Positions 53,531 through 64,000 of a stretch of DNA of 64,000 nt are shown here, piece by piece; the stretch's first letter is position 1, and each line of letters begins with the position of its first letter. A program made the translations under genes and the position numbers. Source of the DNA: Arcuatula senhousia (Eukaryota; Mollusca; Bivalvia; Mytilida; Mytilidae). The notes beneath the pieces were generated by a model. It saw only the letters and a list, made by a program, of their open reading frames with translations, ran no database searches and was not told where the DNA came from. The stretch is taken from positions 1 to 64,000 of the forward strand of contig CAXARO010000999.1 in assembly GCA_963971305.1 (NCBI GenBank). Reading direction: 5' to 3'.

Positions 53531-54799
53531 ATGGTTTAAAGCTAATCCTGAAAATGTAAAAGATAGACCCCTTCTGGACATAGAACATCTAACATAGAGA
53601 CAACATGTACAAATATAAGCGCTAAGGCACAAATCCAAGGAAAGGCTTACCGGACATACACCCCCTAAAACAAAATGTAAAACTGACCAAAATTATGTTT
53701 TGTGCACAAAATCCACATATAAAATACACACATAAATATTCACGCCAAGCGAAGATATTCACACCACCCCTTAACTACAATCCTGGATCCGCCCCTGCAG
53801 ATTGTTTTCGAGTTTTATGCAATTTTGAACACAAACAGGTCATTTTAGGCAGATTCATTGAGGAAACCTCTTTGCAGTAGAGGTACCCCACAAACCTAAT
53901 GAATAACATTCAGATGGGCTTTGAATTTTGAGTTTGTTTTGTTTTGTGAATTATTCAAAGTAGAACTTGATATCTCATCTACATCAACTAAAACTTGTGT
54001 GTGACTTGTCAGTAGTTTGGTTTTTAATCCAGCAACCTATACTGCCTCCCTACAAAGCCTGTTCAAAATTTAAAAAAAATCACAAAATCACCAGGGTTGA
54101 CAACAATAATGACTTCATTTCTAATATATAAGAAATAAAGGAACACCTGAAACAAGACATTTAAATATGAAACCCAATGTGATGCTGCATACCAAATATC
54201 AAGAGGTTGTGATACATTGTAAGAAGTTATTGAGAAAACTGTTACAAAGTTTTTTTATTCTTTGCCCTTTGTGAGACATTCATCAATTATGGCCAGGCTT
54301 AATGTATGCTCTCGAGTATAAGTCGATTTGCTTATAAGTTGGACCCCTGTCTCAGCAGGAAAATTGAGGTATTTTCATCATTTATGGCCTGGCTTGTTAT
54401 TAAGAGAAATCTGACCAATTCAGACTCAGATGATGGTGTGTAAGTGTTTGCGTTGTAGTCTTTTACCAGATTTGACGTATAATAAAAAAATGATCCTTGG
54501 TTACTGTTGTGTTATAATAAGCAGGACATGCTAATCCTCCCAAAACACCTGATTGCTGTTTAGATGTTGTGTTTATGGCCTGTTTTCATGTTGCTTTTTT
54601 AAATTATTTTGTCTTTTTGGACTTAAAAGTAAAAAGTATAAATGACAAATCAACAAGGAATTAATATCTTTGTCAAAGTACATGTATATGTTTGTACTTT
54701 GTCGTAATGTTATTTGCTCAGATTGTCAAGATTTGGGGGTCTATCTTTGATACTTTTAGGGATGGTTTTGAATTGAATGCATTATATTTTTAATCTTAC

Positions 54800-54920
54800 T
54801 CTAGGGTCAATTGCAAGACAATGAGCAGCAACCACTGATCAGATTGAAGGCTGCTGACTGTTTTTCATTGCAGATTTCCTAAATTGCCATATACAAATGT
54901 AGGTTGTGTTGCATACAAAT
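54800..54920 (-). repeat. Dispersed repeat, inverted diverged copy
   Basis: GGTCAATTGCAAGACAATGA, GAAGGCTGCTGACTG, GTAGGTTGTGTTGCATACAA: reverse orientation relative to 6944-7112. Confidence 0.5.
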
Positions 54921-56029
54921 TTTTAGTGACAAATAACATAGAAAGTGACTCATTGTTACATTTTGGGCACCATAGAAAATGTCAAAAAACAACTTGAGCA
55001 AAAAATTATTATCACTTGCCATTTAGCAAACTAATCAAAATTCAGATCATTCCACATCTATTAATCTTTGTGCCATTATTTTGCTTGGATTTTGATGTTT
55101 TGAAAAAAAAATGTTGCTCACTAGTTTTGCCTTGTGCAGAGTGATATGGTTCTACCTCTTATTGCTGATATGTGCATGTATTTTATTACCCAAAAATATT
55201 TTATTACCCCCCAAAAAAAACATAGAAAAATAACATGTTTAAGAAAAAATTTAATCATGACTTTATGACAGCAATTTCACATTATCAATATACAATAATT
55301 TGTTATCACAGGATCTAAGACAGAAATTAGATCAATCTGATTAAACTAGGAATTAAGGGGGGGGTTTCATTTCACACTCACTTCATTATTGAAAGCATCC
55401 CCTTTTTTGTAACCTTCAATAAAATGCAATCTTACCAACACCTTCAATGTACTTTTCAATAAAAATACAAAATTTGTAAGGGTATTTAGGAATTAATATT
55501 ATAAAGCAACAAAGTAACAAAATAAAGAATAATCCAACACTAAAATAACAACTGATAGAAATTTCCCCCAAAGTCAGTTTATCAAAAAGAAAAAATAATC
55601 AATATTTCACTTATCTAACAATAATATGGTTAGCACTCAGTGCTCCAATATTAGTTATACATCACATGCATATTCTAAAGGAAGATTTGAAAAAGCAAAC
55701 TGTAAATTATGATCTGTTTTCTCAAGCCAAGAAATTATAAAGTGATCATTAACATAAAGCATAACAAAACATTTTAAGCTTTGATCGATATAAATAACTT
55801 ACTTTTATATATTACATAACACAATAAGTGTTTATTATATAAAATCTAGGACAGAAATCATATGTACAAAATTCAAAAATAATATTAAGAAACAGCTTAA
55901 TGATTTAAGGTAGAAATTTTTCACTCCAGCTTAATACCATCTCTTTAAATATCTGTATTTCAACAATTAATCATATTTTCAAAGAATAATTAGCATCATA
56001 TAAGTTTTAAAATTTAAGTATATCTAAAA
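54921..56029. other. Intergenic region with 3' UTR of the C2orf81 homologue
   Basis: AT-rich, gene-free. The minus-strand 3' UTR probably runs from 56029 to a poly(A) signal such as 55836-55831. Confidence 0.4.
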
Positions 56030-56224
56030 TTATGTTGTGATTCTGTTTTGTGTTGGAGGGTGGGGTACAATAGGGGGTAAAGGTGGAGAGTCTCTAATCG
56101 GTCGTAATATTGGTGTATGTCGATCTAAGAGTTCAGTAACATTCAGTGTAGGTCCAATAGCTTTAGAGTTCACTGGATGTAGATTCTTCTGGCTGGCAGC
56201 AAATAAGTCTGTTCTCCTTACGTA
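56030..56224 (-). CDS. C2orf81: C2orf81 homologue last exon (stop)
   Basis: 64 residues and TAA: YVRRTDLFAASQKNLHPVNS, TLNVTELLDRHTPILRPIRD, then a proline-rich tail ending NRITT. Acceptor CATTTCAG. A candidate poly(A) signal on this strand is the TTTATT (AATAAA reversed) at 55831-55836. Confidence 0.85.
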   Translation of the reverse strand, partial: YVRRTDLFAASQKNLHPVNSKAIGPTLNVTELLDRHTPILRPIRDSPPLPPIVPHPPTQNRITT

Positions 56225-59200
56225 CTGAAATGGAAAAAAAAGAAAAATGTATTCATATCTAATAACAAACAAGTTTCTCCAGACAAAGAGGAGATAGCTT
56301 CGTACAAACTGTGAAAGGAAATTTTATCCCGAGTCCATTCTTTCAAACATTCACCAAATACTTAACCTGACCGAAAAATAGATTATTCATATGGTCTTGG
56401 AAATGTTTATACATATACAATGTATATAAAAATATCTTAGACAATCATTTCATCTGGGAGCTGGAACATAAAAATTAGATCTGTTTAGCCGGTCAAATTT
56501 TGAAATACTGTAAATGTGGAAATTTTCATGTGGAGATTTTTTGCTTATTTTGCAATTATAAAATAGCCGAAAAATTATCGGCCACATGAATGGGCCATTC
56601 TGTAAGTAAATAGTATGAACAATCAGAAAAAATGCCAACTTATCCCCAACCAAAAGGTTCATATTACAAAAATCTGAAAATAACTCCCTGCAAATATTTC
56701 CCTGTTTACAGTTAGTTCTACATTTTTCAACATAAATATTTACCCTAACGGGACCCCTTCTTGTCCTCTCTCCTTCTTTAACAGTGACACCTGGTGACAA
56801 TTCCATAGCTTCAATCTGCAAAATATTCAAATAGAAGTGAACAAACATATTTTTCAATAAAACAACTTCAAAGTTTATGAAAATTAACTTGATATCAATA
56901 AAAAAAAGGTAAAAAATTATCCAAAAATTTTACATTATGTGATATTGCCTTAAATCATACAAAAGATGGCTAAAGATCAGAGTGTCTGTCATTTTAGACA
57001 GAATTGCAAAGTTCAGTGTGTTACCTTGACTTTTCATATTGTGAGGATGCAATAGTTAGTATCATTATACCTCAGTAGATTTTTTCTATGTAAAAAACAG
57101 GTAAACATTTTTACTATGTCATCTTGAATTTGGTAAAAGTACTATATCCCTAAGTCGATACTATTTCCTAAGGGTAATATAGTTCCGTAACTATATTTTT
57201 TTTTTAAATGATTGGCAGTAAGCATGGCTAGATAACTCTGTAAAGAGTGTACAGTAGGAATAGCTTTAGTTAAGAGCTAATAGATTCAGTTTAATAAAAC
57301 ATTTGATTACTGCCAATACTGGTCATTTGGAAAACAGTACATTTGTTTCCTCTTAACCAGAAAATAATTATGTATTAATATAATGAGTGAATATGTTATG
57401 CTTTACAATCTAGCAGTTTGGGCATTGTTTTTTTCATTTTTTTTATGAAAATTAACTTTTTAAACCTACCAATGGAGGTGGCAGTGGAGTTTTGACATCC
57501 TTTGTTACAAATTCTGTTGATTTTTCTACAAAGAAAAAAATAGATTTGAAATAGTTGATAACACATGTAAAAATACAATTTTGGAAAGATTTATAATCTG
57601 TACATGAATATTTTATCATAAACAAATTGAAAATACTTTCCGAGAAGTTATACAGACAATAATATAATAGTTAAATACTACATCATATATATTGTGCTTT
57701 TAAAATTACTCTTAACTTTTTCAGGTTGTCTGTTGAGCTGTAAATTTCCTTCAAAAACAAGCGTTAATGATAGCTAAAGATAAAGTGCCAAGATGTTAAA
57801 TTTAATGGTCAAAGGGGCATAACTCCAGCACAATTCATACACATTATATCTTGTCCAAAATATTATAATTATGACGATTTCAAGAAAAGCTGTTTTACAT
57901 TCAAGAAGTTATAAAAGTGTTAAAGACACATGATGGTCTTCCAGCATTCAATGACGCAGGGAACACACCTGTTGTGAAATGGAATCAATTTTTTTTGGAC
58001 ATATACGATAATCTTTAATTTTAAGATAATGAATACTAACCAACTTGAGATTTGGATTCTGCTTTCTTCTTTCTCATTCTCTGTATTGAATATCTGCCAT
58101 GTTTCATAGCATCCAGTCTAGCCTGGGCAGCCTCTACAGATGGGTCAACTACTGCATAATTAACTTTCACTCTGGAAAAAACAACATCATAGCCATAGGA
58201 GAATAAACTTGGAAAGAAGAAAATAAAACTTTAACAATATTTTAGCAACAACAACAAAAAAAAAAACGCCTAGACGCATGCGAAAACTACTTGAAACTTG
58301 TGACCACAAAGTTTTACAAAAACAAGGAAAGGAAGAAACGAAATCGCCCATCAATAGATCCATTAATATGTACTCTAAAATCTGTCAAGAGGGTTCTTGT
58401 TAGTTAAACTAATAAAGTGTGTTTTTTTTTCATATTGGATCTCTTTATTAGTTTAGAGATTTTCTTTTAAATTTGTAGATTGTATCGGTATGTATAGAAT
58501 AAAGCAAGCAATATCTTGGACATGGTTATTTTTTCTGTCAAATCACTAATATTATTGTGTAACAACTTAATTTTTTGATGAAAAAGGATAAGTTAGTGGA
58601 TTCTTGATTTGTGGTACTAAAGTCTGTACTGATAATATACAGATATGTTTCATTTCCTTCTTGTAGGGTATCAAATTCTTGAGTCAAGACCAGCCACAAT
58701 AATCATGAAAATTGGCACCCCATAAATAATAATGAAGTAATAAGATTGAACATGGGGAGATCACATAAAACCCATTATTGTTATAAGTTTTTTTCATCCC
58801 AAATACATGCGTTCAGTTTGATTACAGCCACAGTATTGATGATACCTGTGATTTGGCAGTCTGTCTGGGTTGATTTTGACAACAGCCACTACATTGCCCA
58901 TATCATCATAGACAACATCTTTATTGCCTGGTGGACGTCCAGCTTGAACCTAAAACAATGAACAACAATGAATTTAATTTTAAAGAATCAAATAGAAACA
59001 AGGCTTATAAGTAAAGAAATGGCAATCTAAAATAGTACAGATAATATTTTCTTTAGTGGAATCAAATGAACTAAGATCAAAAGAATGATCTAATTCTGAA
59101 ATGTATCAAATACTTCTAGTATTGACCCTTAAATTACTTAGCGTAGCAAAATTTATTGTCTGGAACTTTGTTGTCATTTGTATTTCGAACACACGTGAAG

Positions 59201-62200
59201 GTTAGCACTGCTGGTGGAGTTTTAATTCCCCGAGGTTATCCCGCTCCGGCACCAACACTTTTGAGTTGGAGAATACATCAAAGCTTTAAATTATCCGTCT
59301 AAATTTCAAAATTGTCAAAACCCTAAGGTTCTTCCTACCCCAGACATAGGTTGAATATCTTAGTAATAATTTGGTTCCCCAGTTTGGTATTTTTGGTTAT
59401 ACTATTCTATGCTCTTCATATTCATACAGTGTTTGGCATTTTCAATATTTTTGGTAGAGCGCCTCTGATGAGTCTTGAATAGACGAAACGCGCGTCAGGC
59501 GTAGCAAAATTTATTGTCTGGAACTTTGTTGTCATTTGTATTAAATATCAGCACAGAAAATTTTTCCTGATTTCTACATACAATGGCAGCAGTTCTTTTT
59601 CAAAGTCATTAGTGTAAATGTGTTAATGTAATGTAATGTAGTGTAAAAATTTAATTTATCATAAGTGTAGATTTCAGACAAAAAAAAATACTTGAAATTT
59701 TCACTTCGTAAGATCACTTTTACACTAAGATTTTCTGTACAAATGGTGGATTATGCTTACATCTTTTGAACAAGAGTTAACACTAAAGTATGTCTCGCCT
59801 GCCGGCACCATCAGAAACAATTATTTTTTCTTACTTCCACTATATTTTGAACTTACATGGATTTTCAGTTTCTGAGATCAAAAGATGTTTATAGAACTTA
59901 AACATCGCAAATATATGCAATAAAAATAAAAAATCACTAAACCGGAAAATCAAGGACAAGGTCAAAAGATGGGGATGCAACTGTGCTAAGCTACTACTGG
60001 GGCATATGCATACCAAGTTTCATCAACCTAGGACCTATAGTATTTGAGATATGGAGGTGCTCGCAAAACTTTTCCGTTGCTATTTAATTTATGTATTGAA
60101 AATTGTCAAAGTCACTCAACCGAAAAATCAAGGTCAAGGTCAAAAGATGGGGATGCAACTGTGCTTAGCTACTACTGGGGCATATGCATACCAAGTTTCA
60201 TCAACCTAGGACCTATAGTATTTGAGATATGGAGGTGCTCGCAAAACTTTTCCATTGCTATTATATGTATTGAAAATTGTCAAAGTCACTCAACCGGAAA
60301 ATCAAGGTCAAGGTCAAAAGATGGGGATGCAACTGTGCTAAGCTACCACAGGGGCATACGCATACCAAGTTTCATCAACCCAGGACCTATAGTTCTTGAG
60401 ATATGGAGGTGCTCATAAAACTTTTTTTTTTAAATTAACGCCGCCGTCGCCGCCGGTAAAGTAACACCTATGTCCCGCTCTGCTTCGCAGGCGAGACAAA
60501 AATGGAGGAAAACATTGCTTGCAATATAATTATAGCACCTGGTTATGCAAAAAACCCATTCTAAATACCAAACACTTAGATTTTCAGCTTAATCATTCCC
60601 TACCTTCAGAATGGAATGACAGGATGCTGGCATGTTAGCCAAGCCATTCTGGTTCTCCAGTTCTTGACCTTGGTAAGAACTCCTCAGTTCACCAGCTACC
60701 ATTTTCATCTCTGATTCATCGAGAGATTGTGTCATGTTACTGACACTGGCAGATTTCAGACGTCCTGTATAGGGCTTGAACTTGGTTCTCTTCTTTTGTT
60801 TTGTTTCCTGTTAATAATAAGTAAATGTTATTTAGTTTTAAAATTCTTTCTGTTGTTGAAAATAAGAATTATCTCCCCTTGTCTAATATAAAAACAAGAA
60901 AAACAATACTCAACACAAGTTTAAGAGATATTATCTTTGAATGATAAATGCAAAACATTCTGAAATAGACATTGTGTCAAGAAAATAATTAGTTTATTTA
61001 ATTTGATTAACATTGATTTAACGTTTAATGCTTGATTATTTATGAAAAACATCTTTAAAAATCCTGCAAAAGTTTAACAACCATTTGCAAGAGTCCAAAT
61101 TTGCTGAATGAAACACTTCATTAATATTACTTAGATTTTGCACTTTGCAGGAAATTAAACTTCAATATATCGATATGTGGATGGTGTTTTTTGGCACATA
61201 TTCCATATTCTTTCGTTTTTAAATTTATTAATAATCTACTTCATCTAAGACTTTTTTACATGCAAAGTTTAATCAAAATCAGTTGAGACATTTTCCAGTT
61301 TACCTTTACTGGTTCTTGTTTTGTTTCTTCTTCTTTTATTGGTTGCTCATCATCAGAGACCTTGTCTTCAAGTTCTTCTGGTTCCTTAAATTCCACTTTT
61401 TCTTTTTCTACCACCCTTTAAAATAAAAGGCAATTACATGTATTATCAACTTGCGTAATCAATTTTTTTTTTTTAAGTTTAAACAAATTCTGTCATGGGT
61501 GGGAACCGGGAAATTCACAAAAAAGTGTGGTATAGCAATGTATGTTAATTCTAATCCATCAACATAATAAATGAAACTTTCAGTTTTTAATCCTATAATG
61601 GATGCAATTCAAGTATCAAAGAATTTAGTTTATGAAGTAAGGGTTGTAGCTAACCTGTTATTAACATTTCTTAAAGTTTAGTGCAAGGTTCAAGGTTTAC
61701 TTTTACTGAACCGTTTGTTTTTTGTTTTTTTTTATATAAGATCCTTTATACATGATTAAAAGTTATTTTTTATAACAAAACGTTGATGTATTTTTACATA
61801 CTCTTCTTCTTGGTCTTCATCCTCGACATCTGGATGTTCATCGAACTCCTCTGCCACTGGTGAGATTGGCCGTGGTGGTATGATGTTACGTGGGACGGAT
61901 CCTTGTGCCCAACAGTCTGTTGTAGCAGCCTCGGGCTCTAAAGAAGAAAAAAATTAGGGTAAGGATAGGGGAGGGCATGTCCATAAAATATTTTAAAAAA
62001 CCAGTTGAAATGTATATTTTGTTGAAACAATGTGCTTAAAAATTTATGTCCTTTTGACTTTGAACTAACAAAATGTTGTTAAATATTGTCTTTATCCTTT
62101 CATAAAATATTTTTAATACCCAGTATATTAGACAGTTACACATTACTGGGTTTATAAGCTATAAAAGCTGGAATATACCTGATAGTTTGCAATTTTATAC

Positions 62201-63734
62201 ATGTATGTTGTTTTAAAGGCCCCTCTTCTCTACTTTTTTATCTTTTTTTTTAATGACACAATGTATTTTTAATTCTTTATGTTTTAAAAGCCTCATCCTG
62301 TCTTTTGTCATTTTTCTCAATACTCAAAACTTCTGCTCATCAATGCTTTGTGTTTTTTTCAATTTGTACATTGTTTTTGACACTACCAACAATGACCACT
62401 ATGGTATTTCATAATTTCTTTGTTGAAATGTGTTCACAAATGTCAATTCTCGCCAATTATTACATAGATGCATATGAAATACCAATTTTTCCTAAGTGAA
62501 ATAAAATCTGGTAAATTCACAATGTGAAATAACAAAAATATTATCACTCTTGCGTCCTTTCCGGTCAAACTCGATTATGACGTCGTGAATTGTATTGCGT
62601 TGTCGGCATGACTCCTGCGGTCTAAATTCATACGCCATTCAAATAAATTTATTAAAAACTATTTATTAGTGGCATTTTATCTATGTAATAAATATGATAA
62701 TCAATTAGGTCTCATGAATAACCAAAATATGATCACTCGTGCCGGAACGCACTGAGATTTAACTCGTGCGCGCGCACTCGTATAAATCTGTGTGCGTTCA
62801 CCGACTCGTGATCATATTTTGGTTATTCACTCGACCCAATTAATTATCCTATAATTATCTAATCTTATATTGACATTTTAACACATTATGGATATGATTT
62901 GTATGAGGTTTTCTATTCGAAATAATGTTGGTGACCCTAAATTTTCATATCATACCTTCATCTTCAATCCATCCTTCCTGTGTTGTTCCCAATTCTGTTT
63001 CACCTTCATCTCTTGCCAAAAACTGCCACTAAAAAAATATGTATAACATTTAAATTATGTTTCTCTTTCATAAAAAATGGTGCTTTCCTGTATTTTTTTT
63101 CAGATGGGACAAAACAGGTTCTCTTTATGAAAAGTTAAGGAGTAAGTGATTCCTCTACCCCTTGAAAGTTTTTTGTTTGTTTTTAGCATGCCAGCAATAA
63201 TTGGCTTGATGAAATCACAATCACAAAATTAATTTAAATGAAAAGAAAAAAGGACTTGTAACAACATCATTATGAACCTAAAGAAACTGGCGTTGGTTCA
63301 CTTTTCCGAAATTAATAAAATTAATTTAAATGTAATTCACATCTGTCTGAAGGAGACCCTATGATATTGTTATTAAGTAAAGTACAAATATGTGACCTGA
63401 TTAACCAAAGGCATAACCTTTTTATAATGATAAATATTTTACCACAGGAGTTTATTTGCAGGCCTGACTTAGCAGAATTGCATAAAATAATTTTGAAAAT
63501 TAAATATTTGTATTTATAATTAATTCAAATGATAAGGTTCAATTTTTCTTTCATTGTAAGTTTTTTTTTACCTCAATAACTTGAAGAATAGCATCTTTTG
63601 CCATGGTAACTGTAAAAGGCATTAACTGCCTTTCTAGGTAAAGTTTATAAATTTTATCTAAGGATGTATCAATAATTTCATCCACAATGTCTTCCACAAA
63701 ATCTTCTGCTCCATCTTTTTCGATCATCCAATTC
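56030..63734 (-). CDS. C2orf81: C2orf81 homologue, ten 3' exons (5' end outside window)
   Basis: Ten minus-strand exons join in phase to about 414 residues plus stop. Two blocks match vertebrate C2orf81: an N-terminal block (NWM..., EDFVEDIVDEIIDTSLDKIY, LMPFTVTMAKDAILQVIE, WQFLARDEGE) and ATTDCWAQGSVP. A further, weaker resemblance is INPDRLPNHRV. Between them is an acidic, Glu-rich low-complexity stretch (exons 61802-61937 and 61304-61415) and a Lys-rich one (KQKKRTKFKPY, RMRKKKAESKS); the C-terminus is proline-rich. No transmembrane segment or enzymatic motif is visible. The family has no established biochemical function that I know of. The first visible exon starts in mid-codon, so one or more 5' exons lie beyond 64000. 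The gene faces RUFY tail to tail with a 6-kb gap. The identification is from remembered family sequence. Confidence 0.87.
56744..56815 (-). CDS. C2orf81: C2orf81 homologue exon
   Basis: 24 codons: IEAMELSPGVTVKEGERTRR then GPVR. Acceptor TTTTGCAG, donor GTAAAT, phase 0 both sides. Confidence 0.82.
57470..57525 (-). CDS. C2orf81: C2orf81 homologue small exon
   Basis: EKSTEFVTKDVKTPLPPPL, 19 codons with the split first codon. Acceptor TTTGTAG, donor GTAGGT. Kept because both phases fit and the stretch is conserved in style (proline-rich). Confidence 0.75.
58041..58171 (-). CDS. C2orf81: C2orf81 homologue exon
   Basis: VKVNYAVVDPSVEAAQARLD, then AMKHGRYSIQRMRKKKAESK. Basic and helical in look. 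Acceptor TTTTCCAG, donor GTTAGT. Confidence 0.85.
58545..58740. mobile_element. Partial TACTGTGGATTC-type MITE
   Basis: GATGAAAAAGGATAAGTTAG, GTGGTACTAAAGTCTG and CATGAAAATTGGCACCCCAT follow the order of the 23674-23895 copy. Both terminal repeats are eroded. Confidence 0.45.
58846..58949 (-). CDS. C2orf81: C2orf81 homologue exon
   Basis: VQAGRPPGNKDVVYDDMGNV then VAVVKINPDRLPNH. INPDRLP resembles LDPARLP of the human protein. Acceptor TGTTTTAG, donor GTATCA, ends in phase 2. Confidence 0.86.
59141..59542 (+). mobile_element. Hammerhead-ribozyme element with 44-bp terminal direct repeats
   Basis: A 44-base sequence starting GCGTAGCAAAATTTATTGTC is found at 59141-59184 and 59499-59542 with no mismatch seen. 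The second copy directly follows a hammerhead ribozyme (59459-59502). The unit from the left boundary to the cleavage site is 356 bases. It includes TGCTGGTGGAGTTTTAATTC and CCCCGAGGTTATCCCGC, known-looking bivalve repeat sequence. Layout fits a retrozyme or a Penelope-type element end with tandem monomers. It lies in the C2orf81 intron 58950-60603, opposite strand. Confidence 0.8.
59459..59502 (+). ncRNA. Type I hammerhead self-cleaving ribozyme
   Basis: All core parts in order: stem I 5' strand GCGCCT (59459-59464); CTGATGA (59465-59471); stem II GTC / GAC with loop TTGAATA (59472-59484); GAAA (59485-59488); two-base-pair stem III (A88-U95, C89-G94) with loop GCGC; cleavage triplet GTC ending 59496; stem I 3' strand AGGCGT (59497-59502), which pairs with GCGCCT (one G-U). 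Short stem III is the form known from Penelope-like elements and animal retrozymes, which usually act as dimers. Predicted cut: after 59496. Confidence 0.88.
59770..60498 (-). mobile_element. Hairpin-capped element with tandem core, TGTCTCGCC family
   Basis: Read on the minus strand: cap TGTCTCGCCTGCGAAGCAGA pairs with GAGCGGGAC. Three units of about 175 bp (GGTATGCATATGCCCCAGTA; CATCTTTTGACCTTGACCTT). 3' partner GCAGGCGAGAC is a perfect 11-bp inverse of the cap; then GTGTTAACTCTTGT and a host T. The open frame over these units is only an effect of the repeat period. Confidence 0.78.
60604..60807 (-). CDS. C2orf81: C2orf81 homologue exon
   Basis: 68 codons, phase 0 both ends: ETKQKKRTKFKPYTGRLKSA, SVSNMTQSLDESEMKMV, then PASCHSILK. 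Acceptor TTAACAG, donor GTAGGG. Confidence 0.85.
61304..61415 (-). CDS. C2orf81: C2orf81 homologue exon (acidic low complexity)
   Basis: VVEKEKVEFKEPEELEDKVS then DDEQPIKEEETKQEPVK: a charged, disordered-looking stretch. Phases join both neighbours exactly. Acceptor TTTTAAAG, donor GTAAAC. Confidence 0.8.
61802..61937 (-). CDS. C2orf81: C2orf81 homologue exon (TTDCWAQGSVP)
   Basis: EPEAATTDCWAQGSVPRNII then PPRPISPVAEEF and an acidic tail (DVEDEDQEEE). TTDxWAQGSVP is the most diagnostic C2orf81 string. Acceptor TTCTTTAG, donor GTATGT. Confidence 0.92.
62696..62848. repeat. Long hairpin in C2orf81 intron, CpG-rich loop
   Basis: Left arm from GATAATCAATTAGGTCTCAT and right arm to GACCCAATTAATTATC pair over about 60 bases, including AATAACCAAAATATGATCAC / GTGATCATATTTTGGTTATT. 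The loop is GTGCGCGCGCAC, itself palindromic. A related single arm is near 62540 (TATTATCACTCTTGCGTCC). No target duplication seen. Confidence 0.78.
62956..63028 (-). CDS. C2orf81: C2orf81 homologue exon (WQFLARDEGE)
   Basis: WQFLARDEGETELGTTQEGW then IEDE, like vertebrate WRFLARDEGE. Acceptor TTTTTTTAG, donor GTATGA. Phase 0 start, phase 1 end. Confidence 0.88.
63572..63734 (-). CDS. C2orf81: C2orf81 homologue, first visible exon
   Basis: Encodes NWMIEKDGAEDFVEDIVDEI, IDTSLDKIYKLYLERQLMPF and TVTMAKDAILQVIE. This matches the conserved N-terminal block of vertebrate C2orf81 (EWM...GED-V-DI, CIPFTISQAREAMLQI). Acceptor TTATGCAG, donor GTAAAA. It starts with the last base of a split codon. Confidence 0.88.
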
Positions 63735-64000
63735 CTGCATAAATACATGAGAAATATATATGTTAGTTATATATTAATTATAAAATTACAAATTGCACTT
63801 TTGATACATATGTTTCATTATAAGTGGGGAAACAATCAAAGTCTGACTAGAAAATTTGTGTATTGTGTCATGGACGGATGGACCACATATTCTTAAAAAA
63901 AACATTGACCCCCAATTGCAAGGATGAAGTACCCAAGAAATGGACCTTAACCAAAGTTGTTCATGCATTAAATATAAGTCACAGTGACCTTATTTCTAGT
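63735..64000. other. Right edge, no exon recognised
   Basis: Minus-strand sequence upstream of the first visible C2orf81 exon. It contains repeat-like sequence (CCAAGAAATGGACCTTAACC; GTCACAGTGACC). The missing 5' exon or exons are probably further right. Confidence 0.4.

Noticed and set aside
56450..56857. 135-codon minus-strand open frame
   Set aside because: Only its 56744-56815 part is exon; the rest reads through flanking intron.
60044..60418. 124-codon open frame on the + strand
   Set aside because: It is the tandem core of the 59770-60498 element; the same peptide repeats because the unit length keeps frame.
63551..63748. ATG at 63748 as the true start of the C2orf81 homologue
   Set aside because: The vertebrate protein extends further N-terminally and an acceptor TGCAG precedes the conserved NWM, so this ATG lies in intron.

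Overview
This window is animal nuclear DNA: AT-rich, intron-dense (GT-AG splice sites with matching phases) and loaded with repeats. The repeats (GTCCGTCC-type elements with hairpin caps and roughly 170-bp tandem cores, and a type I hammerhead ribozyme element) are typical of bivalve molluscs. A mytilid-like mussel is my best guess, from recognised repeat style and not from a search.

Two protein genes lie tail to tail. The first (+ strand, 4039-50013) has 16 coding exons that join without any frame problem into a 643-residue RUFY protein. It has a METIYLC-type N-terminus, a RUN domain, a long coiled coil and a C-terminal FYVE zinc finger. RUFY proteins are effectors on endosomal membranes: FYVE binds PI3P and the RUN/coiled-coil part binds small GTPases or motor adaptors. 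Intron 10 alone is 18.9 kb and is mostly mobile-element debris. The second gene (- strand, 63734 down to 56030) is the 3' part, ten exons and about 414 residues, of a homologue of the poorly characterised vertebrate protein C2orf81. Its 5' exon or exons lie beyond the right edge.

Layout: 1-1100 LINE remnant; 1100-4038 repeats and the RUFY upstream region; 4039-50013 RUFY with tandem arrays, inverted-repeat elements and hairpin-capped elements in its introns; 37735-38886 a 5'-truncated reverse-transcriptase element whose 3' tail abuts RUFY exon 11; 50014-56029 convergent intergenic/3' UTR region; 56030-63734 C2orf81 homologue with a hammerhead ribozyme element in one intron; 63735-64000 no exon recognised.

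The most notable content is a set of at least ten kinds of hairpin-capped elements. Each has subterminal inverted repeats, usually a 3' palindrome, and an end resembling CTNGT, and each appears to be inserted between two Ts. At 24572-27547 four such elements are nested inside one another, and the neighbouring 169-bp tandem units give the empty site directly. The architecture resembles Helentron-associated (HINE / molluscan 'pearl') elements; that assignment is inference.
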